Assembly: GCF_000153305.1 (NCBI RefSeq)
Contig: NZ_CH724107.1
Span: 912,972 to 968,875, forward strand
Origin: Oceanicola granulosus HTCC2516
GTDB lineage: Bacteria > Pseudomonadota > Alphaproteobacteria > Rhodobacterales > Rhodobacteraceae
Reading direction: 5' to 3'
DNA length: 55,904 bases
In this document: piece by piece, positions 24,963-34,426 of the stretch
Layout of the letters: each line of letters opens with the position of its first letter
Position numbering within the stretch: position 1 is the first letter of the stretch
Notes under the pieces: model-generated
The model's database searches: none
Seen by the model: the letters and a program-made list of their open reading frames with translations, nothing else
What the model was told of the DNA's origin: nothing
Program-made: the position numbers and the translations under genes

Positions 24963-27209
24963 TCATACTGCCTGTTTGTCGGGCCAACGGGCGGCCTGCG
25001 CGACGGGGAGCGTCACGATGGCCAGGGCGCCGCGATGGCCGGTTTCGTCGAAAGCGTCCGCATCGGTGAGCGTGAGCGTGCCGCCGTGCTCCTCGATGAT
25101 CTTCTTCACGATGGGCAGGCCGAGGCCGGTGCCCTTGTCGCGCGTGGTCACGTACGGCTCGAACAGCCGCGCGCGGTCTTCGGGCAGGCCGATGCCGTTG
25201 TCGGCGATGTCGATCCGTGCCTCGTTGTCGGCCCAGTCCATCGCGATCCGGATTTCCGGCTCGAAGTCGGGCCCGAGCTTCTCCTGCCGGCTCTCGATGG
25301 CCTCGCCGGCGTTCTTGATGAGGTTGGTGAGCGCCTGGCTGATCATCGTGGCGTCGAGCTGGCTGATGATCGCGGTGTCGGGGAGCCGGGCGTCGAAGCG
25401 GACGCCGGGCTGGCCAGCCTCCTGCAGGGTCACCGCGTCACGCACCAGCTTGGTCAGGTCGTTGGAGCGCCGCTCGGGCTCGGGCATCCGGGCGAAGCGG
25501 GAGAACTCGTCGACGATCCGGCGCAGGTCGTTTGTCTGACGGATGATGACGTCGGTCATCTGGTGGAGCGCCTCGGCGTCGTCGCCGACCTTGGGGCCGA
25601 ACTTGCGCTTGAGCCGCTCGGCGGAGAGCTGGATCGGGGTGAGCGGGTTCTTGATCTCGTGGGCGATCCGGCGCGCCACGTCGCCCCAGGCGGCCATGCG
25701 CTGCGCGCTGACGAGGTCGGTGACGTCGTCGAAGGCGACCACGTAGCCCTCGATCCGGCCCGACTCGCTGCGCCGGGGCGACATCCGGACCAGCAGGCTC
25801 TCCTGCTTGCCCGAGCGGATCAGGTTGACCTGCTCCTGCGCCAGCCCGCGCTTATCGCTGCGCAGCCGCTCGAAGAGCGGGCCGAACTCTGGCACGGCAA
25901 CGGAGAGCGCCGTCGCCTCGGTGGTTTCGTCCACGTGCAGAAGCCGCTGGGCGGAGGGATTGACGAACGTGACCCGGCCCTTCGGGTCGAGCCCGACGAC
26001 GCCGGAGGTGATCGAGCTGAGCACCGAGTCGAACAGCCGGCGGCGGCGCTCGATCAGGCGGGTGCGCTCGAGCAGCTCCTCGCGCTGCGCCTTGAGCTGG
26101 GTGGTCATCTGGTTGAAGTAGCGGCCAAGCTGCGCGATCTCGTCGTCGCCCACCTCCTCGCGCACCCGCACGTCGAGATCGCCGCTGCCGACGCGCTGCG
26201 AGGCATTGACGAGCCGCCCGACGGGTCGCGACAGCCGCTCGGCGAACCACAGGCCGAGCCAGATGGCGGCGAGGATCAGGATCACCGCGAAGCCGAGGTA
26301 GATCAGGCCGAACTCGAACAGCAGCCGGCCGCGGTCGTTCTCGAGTTGCTGGTAGAGCGTCACCGTCTCCTGGGTCTCGTCCAGCAGCGACAGGATCGCG
26401 CCGTCGACCTCGCGGGTCACGTAGAGGAAATGGTCGACGAAGTCGTCGAGCGGGATCAGCGCGCGGAACTCGTTGTTGTCCCAGTCCTCGATGATCGCGA
26501 TGCCGTTCTCGAGCGCGGCGGCGATCGCCTCCTCGGAGGGGCGCTCGAAGTCGAACTGGTAGGAGCGCGCGCCGCGGGCGATGATCTCGCCGGTGCTGTC
26601 GATCACGAACGCCTCGGTGAGGCCGCGCTCGATCTGGCCCTGCACCCGCCCGAGCGCCTGCCGGATCTCGCCGGGGCTCATGAAGAAGGTCAGCCGCCGC
26701 TCGGCGTTGAGGTACTCGGCCAGCGCCCGCCCGTCGCGGGCGACCTCCTGGCGGTGCTCCTCCTCGTAGGCCTGCGCGGCGGCGAGCGAGTTGCCCACCA
26801 CGTTGCGCACCCGGTCGGAGAACCAGCCCTCGAGGCCCACATTCAGCGACAGCACCGCGAACACCGCGACGAGCACCGTGGGGATCAGCGCCAGCAGCGC
26901 GAACACGCCCGTCAGCCGCAGGTGCAGCCGCGAGCCCGCCGAGCGGGCGCGGCGGGCGTTGACCATCGCGATGACGCGCCAGGCGACGAGGGTGGCGACG
27001 ACGAGGACGTAGACGAGATCGGCCGTCAGCAGCAGCCGCAGGCCGGGCGTGCTGACCGTGTAGTTCATCGGGCCGAGAACGGAGATCGTCGCCCCGGCGA
27101 GCACGGGGCCGAGCAGGACGAGGCCGAAGGCGCCGATATTGCTCACCCGGCGCTGACGCCGCCACCGGCTGAACCGGCCCAGATAGAAACTCATCGGGGA
27201 CCGCTGCAC
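24963..27209 (-). CDS. ntrY: nitrogen-regulation sensor kinase NtrY
   Basis: Membrane histidine kinase of about 748 residues, partner of NtrX. Three N-terminal transmembrane helices (about 28-50, 62-85, 98-122), a periplasmic sensor loop (about 125-300), a fourth helix (about 303-328), HAMP (about 330-380), PAS (about 395-505), HisKA with His517 in RRIAHEIKNPLTPIQLSAERL, and HATPase (NLIKNAGEAIE, DNGIGLPEDRARLFEPYVTTR, GTGLGLPIVKKI). Start: GTG at 27209 has AGGG seven bases upstream; ATG at 27194 is the alternative. It is separated from ntrC by 91 bases that contain a small palindrome. Confidence 0.95.
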   Translation of the reverse strand: MQRSPMSFYLGRFSRWRRQRRVSNIGAFGLVLLGPVLAGATISVLGPMNYTVSTPGLRLLLTADLVYVLVVATLVAWRVIAMVNARRARSAGSRLHLRLTGVFALLALIPTVLVAVFAVLSLNVGLEGWFSDRVRNVVGNSLAAAQAYEEEHRQEVARDGRALAEYLNAERRLTFFMSPGEIRQALGRVQGQIERGLTEAFVIDSTGEIIARGARSYQFDFERPSEEAIAAALENGIAIIEDWDNNEFRALIPLDDFVDHFLYVTREVDGAILSLLDETQETVTLYQQLENDRGRLLFEFGLIYLGFAVILILAAIWLGLWFAERLSRPVGRLVNASQRVGSGDLDVRVREEVGDDEIAQLGRYFNQMTTQLKAQREELLERTRLIERRRRLFDSVLSSITSGVVGLDPKGRVTFVNPSAQRLLHVDETTEATALSVAVPEFGPLFERLRSDKRGLAQEQVNLIRSGKQESLLVRMSPRRSESGRIEGYVVAFDDVTDLVSAQRMAAWGDVARRIAHEIKNPLTPIQLSAERLKRKFGPKVGDDAEALHQMTDVIIRQTNDLRRIVDEFSRFARMPEPERRSNDLTKLVRDAVTLQEAGQPGVRFDARLPDTAIISQLDATMISQALTNLIKNAGEAIESRQEKLGPDFEPEIRIAMDWADNEARIDIADNGIGLPEDRARLFEPYVTTRDKGTGLGLPIVKKIIEEHGGTLTLTDADAFDETGHRGALAIVTLPVAQAARWPDKQAV

Positions 27210-27265
27210 GTGCCCGCCCTGACTCTACGGGGCCGTGGCCCCACCGCTCGTCCGTGTTCTATGGG

Positions 27266-27278
27266 TCACATGATGTGA
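27266..27278. promoter_or_regulatory. 13-base palindrome upstream of ntrY
   Basis: TCACAT-G-ATGTGA, a perfect inverted repeat of six-base arms, in the 91-base gap between ntrC and ntrY. It lies 57-69 bases upstream of the ntrY start, a position suitable for a regulator site. The binding protein is unknown; a chance palindrome cannot be excluded. Confidence 0.35.
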
Positions 27279-27300
27279 TCGACACGGTTCTGTTGCCCGT

Positions 27301-28671
27301 TTACATCAACTTGCGGCGGCGTGTCACGCGAATATCGAGGTCGGTGATCTTTTTTCTCAAGGTATTGCGGTTGATTCCGAGCAAATCCGCACATTTGGCC
27401 TGATTTCCCCCGGTCGCGTCGAGTGCCATCTCGATCAGCGGCAGCTCCACCTCCTTGAGGATGCGCTGGTAGAGCCCCGGCGGCGGCAGCACGCCGCCGT
27501 GCAGGTCGAAGTAGCGCCGCAGGTGGCGGCCGACGCTGGCCGACAGCTTCTCGCCCTCGCCGCCGCTGCGCAGGGGCTCCATCGCGGGCTGGTTGCCCAG
27601 CACCTGCTCGACCTCGGCGCGGGTGATCTCGTCCTCGGTGGCGGTGAAGACGAGCCGGCGCAGGGCGTTCTCGAGCTGGCGCACGTTGCCCGGCCAGGAA
27701 TAGGCGCGCACAAGGTCGAGCGCCTGCGGCGAGAGCCGCTTCAGCGCCGCGCCCTCCTTCTCGGCGCGGGCGAGGAAATGCTCGGCGAGCAGCGGGATGT
27801 CGTCGACCCGGGCGCGCAGGGCGGGGACGCTCAGCGTCACCCCGCCGAGACGGTAGAACAGGTCTTCGCGGAACGCGCCGCCCTCCATCCGCTGCATCAG
27901 GTCGACCTGGCTCGTCGACATGATCCGCGGCCCGCTGTCGCCGAGGGTGTCGAGCATCCGCACGATCCGGCCCTGCGCCTCGTCGGGGAAGTCGCCGACC
28001 TCGTCGAACACGAGGCTGCCGCCCCGCGCCCGCGCGACCAGCGCGGAGGGGCCGTCGGCCCCGGCGAGATCGGCGGCGGTGGCGACGACATAAGGCAGGC
28101 TGCGGCGGTCGGAGAAATCGTGGATCGCCCGCGCGATCAGCGACTTGCCGGTGCCGCTCTCGCCGGTGACGAGGACGGGGAGCTGCGTGTTCATCACCCG
28201 CGCGATCAGACGGTAGAGCGATTGCATCCCGCCAGTGCGCCCCACCAGCGGCAGCTCGCCCACCCCGGACTCCGCCTCGCCCTCCGGGCGCGGCGTGGGG
28301 GCGCGGCGCTTGATGTCGAGCGCGCGGCTGGCGCGCTTCATCAGGTCGGGCAGGTCGAAGGGCTTCGGCAGGTAGTCGTAGGCCTCGGCCTCGGCGGCCT
28401 GGATCGCGGTCATGATCGTGTTCTGCGCCGAGATCACGATGACCGGCAGGCCGGGGCGCTTCTCGGAGATCATCGGCAGCTGCTCGAGCCCGTTGCCGTC
28501 GGGCATGATGACGTCGGAGATGACGAGGTCGCCCTTGCCCTCCTCCACCCAGCGCATCAGCGTCACCAGCGACGAGGTCGCGTGGACCTTGCAGCCGGCA
28601 CGGGTCAGCGCCTGGGTCAGGACCGTGCGGATCGTGCGGTCGTCGTCGGCGACGAGGATAGTGCCGTCCAT
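27301..28671 (-). CDS. ntrC: nitrogen regulator NtrC, Rhodobacter type without GAFTGA
   Basis: Response regulator of 456 residues: receiver (1-120, Asp53 in [12 protein letters not shown]), AAA+ domain (about 145-375, Walker A GESGTGKS, Walker [27 protein letters not shown]) and Fis-type HTH ([21 protein letters not shown]). Between Walker A and B the usual block with ELFGHEKGAFTGA is replaced by a shortened [16 protein letters not shown], so the sigma54-contact loop is absent. In Rhodobacter capsulatus NtrC has the same loss and activates sigma70 polymerase. The start codon abuts the ntrB stop codon, so translation is coupled. Confidence 0.95.
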   Translation of the reverse strand: MDGTILVADDDRTIRTVLTQALTRAGCKVHATSSLVTLMRWVEEGKGDLVISDVIMPDGNGLEQLPMISEKRPGLPVIVISAQNTIMTAIQAAEAEAYDYLPKPFDLPDLMKRASRALDIKRRAPTPRPEGEAESGVGELPLVGRTGGMQSLYRLIARVMNTQLPVLVTGESGTGKSLIARAIHDFSDRRSLPYVVATAADLAGADGPSALVARARGGSLVFDEVGDFPDEAQGRIVRMLDTLGDSGPRIMSTSQVDLMQRMEGGAFREDLFYRLGGVTLSVPALRARVDDIPLLAEHFLARAEKEGAALKRLSPQALDLVRAYSWPGNVRQLENALRRLVFTATEDEITRAEVEQVLGNQPAMEPLRSGGEGEKLSASVGRHLRRYFDLHGGVLPPPGLYQRILKEVELPLIEMALDATGGNQAKCADLLGINRNTLRKKITDLDIRVTRRRKLM

Positions 28672-29754
28672 CTACTCTTCTCCAGCCTCGGTGACATCGC
28701 TCGGAACCAGCGGCAGCGACAGGCGGAACGCGGTGCGCCCCGGCACGCTGTCGACGCTGATCCAGCCGCCGTTGTCGGCGACGATCTTCGACACCAGCGC
28801 CAGCCCCAGCCCGGTGCCGTTCTCGCGCCCCGACACGAATGGCTCGAACACCTCGGCGGCGATGTCGGGCGGCAGGCCCGGGCCGTCGTCGATGATCTCG
28901 ACCTGCAGCGGCAGCCGCACCGGCGTGCCGTCGTGGCGGCGCAGGCGCAGGGAGGGTTCGTAGAAGGTGTGGAGCCGGATCGTGCCGCCCTGCCCGCCCG
29001 CCTCGGAGGCGTTCTTGAGCAGGTTGAGGAACACCTGCAGCATCTGGTCGGGGTCGGCCCAGGTCTGCGGCAGCGAGGGGTCGTAATCCTCGACGAAGCC
29101 CATGTGCGCGCCGAAGCCGACGCTCGCCGATTGGCGGGCGCGGTCGAGCAGGTCGTGGACGTTGACCGCCCGCGCCTGCGGCGGGCGCAGGTTGCCGAAC
29201 TGCTCGACCTGCTCGAGCAGCTGCACGATGCGCCGGCTTTCCTCGACGATCAGGTCGGTGAGTTCGAGATCGCTGCCCTTGAGCCCCATCGAGACGAGCT
29301 GCGCCGCGCCGGTGATGCCGGCGAGCGGGTTCTTGATCTCGTGGGCCAGCATCTCGGCCATGCCGATCGCCGATTTCGCGGCGCGGCCCGAGACCGCGTT
29401 GAGGGTCAGCCGGCTGGCGACCTCGCGCGGCGAGATCATCATCAGCATGTGCCCCTCCGCCCCCTGCAGCGGGGCGAACTGGATGTTGCACTGCATCGGC
29501 GGCCGCTCGCCGCTGCCGACGTCGACGTCGTTGACGAACAGCGACGACATCTGCGCGCGCGCGCGGGCGTAGGGCGCCTCGAGCGCGGCGTCGATCATCA
29601 CCTTGTCCCAGACCGGCGCGCCGGTGAGGACGCGCGAGGAGAGGTTGAGGAAGGCCTCGGCGGCGGGGTTGCTCTCGGCGATGGTGTCGTCGGGCGCGAG
29701 CAGCAGCGCGGGCACCGGCAGCGAGTTCCAGAGGGCCGGGTCGAGCAGGCTCAT
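28672..29754 (-). CDS. ntrB: nitrogen-regulation histidine kinase NtrB
   Basis: Cytoplasmic kinase/phosphatase of NtrC, normally governed by PII. The 360 residues show a PAS-like sensor (about 8-110; PVPALLLAPDDTIAESNPAAEAFL), HisKA with His138 in EMLAHEIKNPLAGITGAAQLV, and HATPase (NLLKNASEAGG, IDDGPGLPPDI, GTGLGLALVSKIVADNGG). The ATG at 29754 overlaps the dusB stop (ATGA at 29751-29754). The frame is open far upstream, but there it only runs antiparallel in frame to dusB. The dusB-ntrB-ntrC order matches the nifR3-ntrB-ntrC operon of Rhodobacter. Confidence 0.95.
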   Translation of the reverse strand: MSLLDPALWNSLPVPALLLAPDDTIAESNPAAEAFLNLSSRVLTGAPVWDKVMIDAALEAPYARARAQMSSLFVNDVDVGSGERPPMQCNIQFAPLQGAEGHMLMMISPREVASRLTLNAVSGRAAKSAIGMAEMLAHEIKNPLAGITGAAQLVSMGLKGSDLELTDLIVEESRRIVQLLEQVEQFGNLRPPQARAVNVHDLLDRARQSASVGFGAHMGFVEDYDPSLPQTWADPDQMLQVFLNLLKNASEAGGQGGTIRLHTFYEPSLRLRRHDGTPVRLPLQVEIIDDGPGLPPDIAAEVFEPFVSGRENGTGLGLALVSKIVADNGGWISVDSVPGRTAFRLSLPLVPSDVTEAGEE

Positions 29755-30746
29755 GCGGCCTCCGCGCGCGGCGCCAGCGCCTGCGGCAGGCGGGTGAGGA
29801 CGAGGCCCGGGCCGCCGGTCAGGATCTCGCGGCGCAGCTCGGGCGGGGTGGCGGCGTGGTCCATGTACCAGCCGAGGTGCTTGCGCGCGACGCGGGCGCC
29901 GAGGTCGGTGCCGTAGAAGCCGAGCATCGCCTCGTAGTGCTCCGCCACCATGTCGGCGAGCGCCGCGCCGGTGGGGATGCGGGGCGCGGGGCTGCCGTAG
30001 AGCGCGTGGGCGACCTCGGCGATGCGCCACGGCGCGCCCTGCGCGCCGCGCCCGATCATCACGCCGCGCGCGCCGGAGGCGGCGAGCGCGGCGCGGGCGG
30101 TGGCGGCGTCGGTGATGTCGCCGTTGGCGACGACGGGGATCGACACCGCCTCGACGATGGGCCGGATCGCCGCCCAGTCGGCGCGGCCCTTGTAGAACTG
30201 GCAGCGGGTGCGGCCGTGGATCGTCACCATCCGCACCCCCGCCGCCTCGGCGCGCGCCGCGACCTGGGCGGCGTTGAGGCTGTCGTGATCCCAGCCGAGC
30301 CGGGTCTTGAGCGTCACCGGCACCGTGACCGCGCCGACCACCGCCTCGATCAGGCGCAGCGCGTGGTCGGGGGTGCGCAGCAGCGCCGAGCCGGACCAGC
30401 CGTTGGTGACCTTCTTGGCCGGGCAGCCCATGTTGATGTCGATGAGCCGGGCGCCGTTGGCCTCGGCGATGCGCGCCGCCTCGGCCATCCAGTGCGCCTC
30501 GCGGCCGGCGATCTGCACCGCGGTATCGTGCTCGCCGAAGCCGAGCTCGGCCTTCTCGCGGGTGCCGGGCCGGGCCTGCACCATCTCCTGGCTCGCCACC
30601 ATCTCCGACACCACCCACCCCGCGCCGAACCGCGCGACGAGCTGGCGGAACGGCAGGTCGGTGATCCCCGCGAGCGGCGCCAGCGCGACGGGCGGCGTCA
30701 GGCTCAGGGAGCCGAGATCGAGGGAGGGCGCCGGGGTCGGGGTCAT
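29751..30746 (-). CDS. dusB: tRNA-dihydrouridine synthase (NifR3)
   Basis: FMN-dependent reductase that makes dihydrouridine in tRNA. About 331 residues with APLAGITDLPFRQLVARFGA at the start, catalytic-Cys motif DINMGCPAKKV, VTLKTRLGW, IHGRTRCQFYKGRADW, NGDITDAATA and GVMIGRGAQGAPW. It is the first gene of the ntr cluster, as nifR3 is in Rhodobacter, and shares ATGA with ntrB. Start: ATG 30746 chosen; ATG 30758 is equally possible because neither has a clear ribosome site. It diverges from ispDF across about 170 bases. Confidence 0.94.
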   Translation of the reverse strand: MTPTPAPSLDLGSLSLTPPVALAPLAGITDLPFRQLVARFGAGWVVSEMVASQEMVQARPGTREKAELGFGEHDTAVQIAGREAHWMAEAARIAEANGARLIDINMGCPAKKVTNGWSGSALLRTPDHALRLIEAVVGAVTVPVTLKTRLGWDHDSLNAAQVAARAEAAGVRMVTIHGRTRCQFYKGRADWAAIRPIVEAVSIPVVANGDITDAATARAALAASGARGVMIGRGAQGAPWRIAEVAHALYGSPAPRIPTGAALADMVAEHYEAMLGFYGTDLGARVARKHLGWYMDHAATPPELRREILTGGPGLVLTRLPQALAPRAEAA

Positions 30747-30915
30747 GTGCTCAAACATTGTGCGTGCAGGGCGAGACCTAATCCCGCAACGCCGAGACCA
30801 CAACGTTCCGCTGCTCCCGCCGGCCACGGCCGCGGCGTTTGCCTGTTTTTTGTGCGACCTGCCGGGCGATGCGGCGCCGATTGCACCGGATGCGGCGCCG
30901 CCCTAATCAGGGGCC

Positions 30916-32040
30916 ATGAGCAGAGCCGCCCTCATCGTCGCCGCCGGACGCGGCACCCGCTATGGCGGCCCGCTGCCCAAGCAGTGGCTGCCGCTCGCCG
31001 GGCGGCGGGTGATCGATCACGCCATCGCCGCCTTCCGCGCCGCCGGGTTCGAGCGCATCGTCGCCGTGCTGCACCCCGACGACCTCGGCCTGCTCGAGGG
31101 CGTCGAGACGGTGGCAGGCGGAGCGAGCCGGGCCGAGAGCGTGCGCGCGGGGCTGGAGCTTCTCGCCGCCGATCCGCCCGCGACGGTCTGGATCCACGAC
31201 GGGGCCCGCCCGCTGCTGCGCCCCGACCTCCTCGCCCGCCTCGCCGAGGCCGGCGCGGGGGCCGACGGCGCGGCCCCGGCGCTGGCGGTGACGGACGCGC
31301 TCTGGACCGGGGCGGACGGGCGGGTCAGCGGAGTGCGCGACCGCACCGGGCTATGGCGGGCGCAGACGCCGCAGATGTTCGGCTTCGCCGCGATCCTCGC
31401 CGCCCACCGCGCCCATGCGGGCGAGGCCGCCGACGACGTCGCCGTGGCGCTCGCGGCGGGGCTGGACATCGCCATCGTCCCCGGCGACGAGAGCAACCTC
31501 AAGATCACCACGCCCGGCGACCTCGAGCGCGCCGCGGCCCACCTCGAGAGCAAGGGAGCAGCCATGGACATCCGCACCGGCAACGGCTTCGACGTCCACC
31601 GCTTCGGCGCGGGCGACCATGTCATCCTGTGTGGCGTGCGCGTGCCGCACGGGCGCGGGCTGCAGGGCCATTCCGACGCCGACGTGGGGATGCACGCGCT
31701 GACCGACGCGCTTTACGGGGCGCTGGCGGCAGGCGACATCGGCCGCCACTTCCCGCCGAGCGATCCGCAATGGAAGGGCGCGGCGAGCGAGATCTTCCTC
31801 GCCCACGCCCGCGACCTTGCCCGCACGCGCGGCTACACCATCTCCAACGTCGACGTGACGCTGATCTGCGAACGCCCGAAGATCGGGCCGCATGTGCCGG
31901 AGATGCAAAGGGAAATGGCGCGTATCCTCGAGATCGACCCCGACCGCGTCGGGATCAAGGCCACCACCTCGGAGCGGCTCGGCTTCACCGGGCGCGAGGA
32001 GGGCATCGCCGCCCTCGCCACCGCGACGCTGCTGGCATGA
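30916..32040 (+). CDS. ispDF: bifunctional IspD-IspF (MEP pathway)
   Basis: Fusion enzyme of 374 residues for steps three and five of the MEP isoprenoid pathway. The IspD half (about 1-212) is a cytidylyltransferase with [15 protein letters not shown] and [21 protein letters not shown], and [11 protein letters not shown]. The IspF half (about 216-374) is MECDP synthase with the zinc ligands in [10 protein letters not shown] and [21 protein letters not shown], and [16 protein letters not shown] at the end. Fusion is common in alphaproteobacteria and may bridge IspE. The ATG at 30916 follows AGGGG. The stop overlaps the pgpA start (ATGA). Confidence 0.97.
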   Translation: MSRAALIVAAGRGTRYGGPLPKQWLPLAGRRVIDHAIAAFRAAGFERIVAVLHPDDLGLLEGVETVAGGASRAESVRAGLELLAADPPATVWIHDGARPLLRPDLLARLAEAGAGADGAAPALAVTDALWTGADGRVSGVRDRTGLWRAQTPQMFGFAAILAAHRAHAGEAADDVAVALAAGLDIAIVPGDESNLKITTPGDLERAAAHLESKGAAMDIRTGNGFDVHRFGAGDHVILCGVRVPHGRGLQGHSDADVGMHALTDALYGALAAGDIGRHFPPSDPQWKGAASEIFLAHARDLARTRGYTISNVDVTLICERPKIGPHVPEMQREMARILEIDPDRVGIKATTSERLGFTGREEGIAALATATLLA

Positions 32041-32528
32041 ACCGCGCCGTCGCCTCGTTCGTCTATGTGGGCCTGCTGCGCCCCGCGCCCGGCAGCTGGG
32101 GCTCGCTCGCGGCGCTGCCGGTTGCGTGGCTGCTCTACGCGCTCGGGGGCCCGTGGCTGGTGCTCGTCGCCGTCCCGCTGCTCTTCGCCGCCGGCCTGCA
32201 CGCGGCGCGGGCCTGCACCGCCGGTCAGGCCGACCACGACCCCTCCTGGATCGTCGTCGACGAGGTGGTCGGGCAGTGGATCGCGCTGCTGCCGGTGCTG
32301 TTCGGCGCGTGGTACACCGGCGCGCTCGTCACCGCGCTGTGGCCCGGCTGGGTCGCCGCGTTCGTGCTGTTCCGCCTGTTCGACATCCTCAAGCCGAGCC
32401 TCGTCGGCGCCGCCGACCGGCGCGGCGACGTGCTGGGGCTGATGCTCGACGACGTCTGGGCGGGCCTGTTCGCGGCGCTCGGCGTGGTGCTGCTCGCCGC
32501 CCTCGCCCACCTGCCGGTGATCCTGTGA
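32037..32528 (+). CDS. pgpA: phosphatidylglycerophosphatase A
   Basis: Inner-membrane phosphatase of 163 residues that makes phosphatidylglycerol from its phosphate. Family motifs are [33 protein letters not shown] (acidic active-site patch) and [12 protein letters not shown], spread over four hydrophobic segments. The start overlaps the ispDF stop (ATGA, 32037-32040) and the stop overlaps the next start (GTGA), so the three genes form a translationally coupled operon. Confidence 0.95.
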   Translation: MNRAVASFVYVGLLRPAPGSWGSLAALPVAWLLYALGGPWLVLVAVPLLFAAGLHAARACTAGQADHDPSWIVVDEVVGQWIALLPVLFGAWYTGALVTALWPGWVAAFVLFRLFDILKPSLVGAADRRGDVLGLMLDDVWAGLFAALGVVLLAALAHLPVIL

Positions 32529-33001
32529 CCCTGCCGCTGCTCGAGCTCGCGCGCGCCAAGGGCGTCTGCATCGCGACCGCCGAGAGCTGCACCGGCGGCA
32601 TGATCGCCGCGCGCATCACCGACTCGCCGGGCACCTCGGCGATCTTCGAGTGCGCCTTCGTCACCTACTCCTACGAGTCGAAGATCAGGATGCTCGGCAT
32701 CCGCCAGCAGACCCTGACCGACCACGGCGCCGTCTCCGAGGAGATCGCCCGCGAGATGGTCGAAGGCGCCCTCGCCCGCTCGCGCGCGACCCTCGCCGTC
32801 TCCGTCACCGGCATCGCCGGGCCGGGCGACGCGGGCCACAAGCCCGAGGGGCGGGTGTGCTTCGGCCTCGCCACGGCGGAGTGGTGCCGCACCGAGACCG
32901 TCGAGTTCGGCGCGCTCGGGCGCGACCGGGTGCGCGAGGCGACGGTGGATTACGCGCTGTCGCTGCTGTTCGACGCGCTCTCGGCGATGCCCGACAGCTG
33001 A
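32525..33001 (+). CDS. pncC: CinA C-terminal family amidohydrolase (PncC-like)
   Basis: A 158-residue stand-alone CinA C-terminal domain, the nicotinamide-mononucleotide deamidase family that salvages NAD precursors. The active-site loop is [16 protein letters not shown], followed by [26 protein letters not shown] and [12 protein letters not shown]. The GTG start at 32525 overlaps the pgpA stop (GTGA). The last 52 bases overlap the convergent DUF2254 gene. Deamidase activity is inferred from the family. Confidence 0.92.
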   Translation: MTLPLLELARAKGVCIATAESCTGGMIAARITDSPGTSAIFECAFVTYSYESKIRMLGIRQQTLTDHGAVSEEIAREMVEGALARSRATLAVSVTGIAGPGDAGHKPEGRVCFGLATAEWCRTETVEFGALGRDRVREATVDYALSLLFDALSAMPDS

Positions 33002-34371
33002 GCCCCCGCCAACTCGCGGATATCGGCCCCCGCCGTGCGCGCCAGCCGCTCGCGGTCGGGGGCGAACTGCATCTGCTCCATCGCCCGCGAATACTCCAGC
33101 GCCGCGGCATTGCGCGCCGCCTTCGCCAGCCCCTTGTCTTGGTGCTGCATCAGGCCCCTGAGCACCTTCTGCAGACGCTGCTGCACCTCGATGATCCGCG
33201 CCCCGTCGCGCGCGATGGAGCCGTAGCCGTCCTCGATCAGGTCGGCCGGGTCCATCGGCGGCACCCAGAGCCGGGGGTGGCGCGGGTCGGTGGCGCGCGA
33301 GGCCTCGTCCTGCCAGTCCGACAGGATGCGCGCGATGCGGGTGATGACGTCGATGGCGGTGCCGGGATCGTTGATGCCGGGCGAGAGCGCCTTGGAGCCG
33401 ATCTCGCCCATCACGATCAGCCCGAAGCGCGGATCCTGCTCGTAGGTGCGCACGTCCTCGACGATGATGTGGGCGCGCAAGAGCTCGGCGACAGAGCGCT
33501 CGTCCTCCGCCTCGCCCGGCGCGTCGAGATCGCCCCCGCCCCGCACCCAGGCCAGCGGCTCGCGCAGGTGCAGGAAGCGCCCGGGCGGCGAGGGCAGATA
33601 GACGTCGATGCCGCGCGCCTCGGCCGCCTCGTTGAGCGATTCCTGGTAGATCCGCGTCACGTACCCGGCCTCCTGCGCCAGCACCGGGCGGGCGTCCTCG
33701 GGGATGTCGTCCTCCGACATCAGCGCGTGGGCCCCGAGGCAGGGCGAGTCGAGGCGCTCGGCGAACTGGCGCATCGCGATCTCCTCGACCTGCCGGGTGG
33801 TCTTGATGAGGCTGCCGAAGGTCTGCAGGTGGATCGTCCAGCGGATCAGCGAGAACACGATCAGTACCAGCACCAGCACCGTCATGCAGAACAGCACCAG
33901 CGCGCGGTCGTCGGAAAAGACGCTGACCTCGCGCAGGATGATCGCGGTCAGCGCGTAGACGTAGGCGCCGATGAAGGAGGCGAGCGTGTTCTGTGTGGTC
34001 GGGTCGCGCAGGATCAGCCGGTGGACGCGCGGCGTCCATTGCGAGGCCGAGCTGCGGTAGACCGAGACCATCACCGTCAGCGCGAAGATCGTGGCGGCGA
34101 GCATCGCGCCGGCGATGATGTCGAGCAGGCGGTCGACCGCCGTGCCGCCGACGAACTTCGACATCTTTTCGGGGATGATCGCCTCGATCGGCTGGGTCAG
34201 CGCGATGGCCAGCAGCGCGAAGCTGCCCACCAGGAGCACCCGCACCCAAAGCGTGCGCCAGTAGTCGAGCGCCTTGCGCAGCAGCGTCTCGGGGAGGGCG
34301 AAGAAGCTCTTCTTCAAGGGGTCGTCCTGTTGCTGTCGCGCCCGGGGGGCGATTCTGTCGGTTTGCGGCAT
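32950..34371 (-). CDS. DUF2254 family membrane protein
   Basis: A 473-residue predicted inner-membrane protein. Four hydrophobic segments (about 43-65, 85-107, 130-155, 158-182) are followed by a soluble C-terminal half with the DUF2254 hallmarks [17 protein letters not shown]-like region, [18 protein letters not shown] and a long terminal helix. [12 protein letters not shown] is the signature of the family; its function is unknown. The ATG at 34371 has AGGGGAGA. The gene diverges from the flavoprotein gene across 55 bases, and its 3' end overlaps pncC by 52 bases tail to tail. Confidence 0.88.
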   Translation of the reverse strand: MPQTDRIAPRARQQQDDPLKKSFFALPETLLRKALDYWRTLWVRVLLVGSFALLAIALTQPIEAIIPEKMSKFVGGTAVDRLLDIIAGAMLAATIFALTVMVSVYRSSASQWTPRVHRLILRDPTTQNTLASFIGAYVYALTAIILREVSVFSDDRALVLFCMTVLVLVLIVFSLIRWTIHLQTFGSLIKTTRQVEEIAMRQFAERLDSPCLGAHALMSEDDIPEDARPVLAQEAGYVTRIYQESLNEAAEARGIDVYLPSPPGRFLHLREPLAWVRGGGDLDAPGEAEDERSVAELLRAHIIVEDVRTYEQDPRFGLIVMGEIGSKALSPGINDPGTAIDVITRIARILSDWQDEASRATDPRHPRLWVPPMDPADLIEDGYGSIARDGARIIEVQQRLQKVLRGLMQHQDKGLAKAARNAAALEYSRAMEQMQFAPDRERLARTAGADIRELAGAQLSGIAESASNSSDSA

Positions 34372-34426
34372 TCTCCCCTGCCCGCCCCCGGCCTAGGGTG
34401 GCGGAAAACCGGGGAGATACCGCGCG

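Noticed and set aside
23568-27278. 1236-codon plus-strand open frame opposite ntrX and ntrY
   Set aside because: It covers two complete well-known genes on the other strand and has no recognisable domain.
27301-28671. Classical sigma54-dependent NtrC
   Set aside because: No GAFTGA loop is present and the region between Walker A and B is shortened, as in Rhodobacter NtrC.
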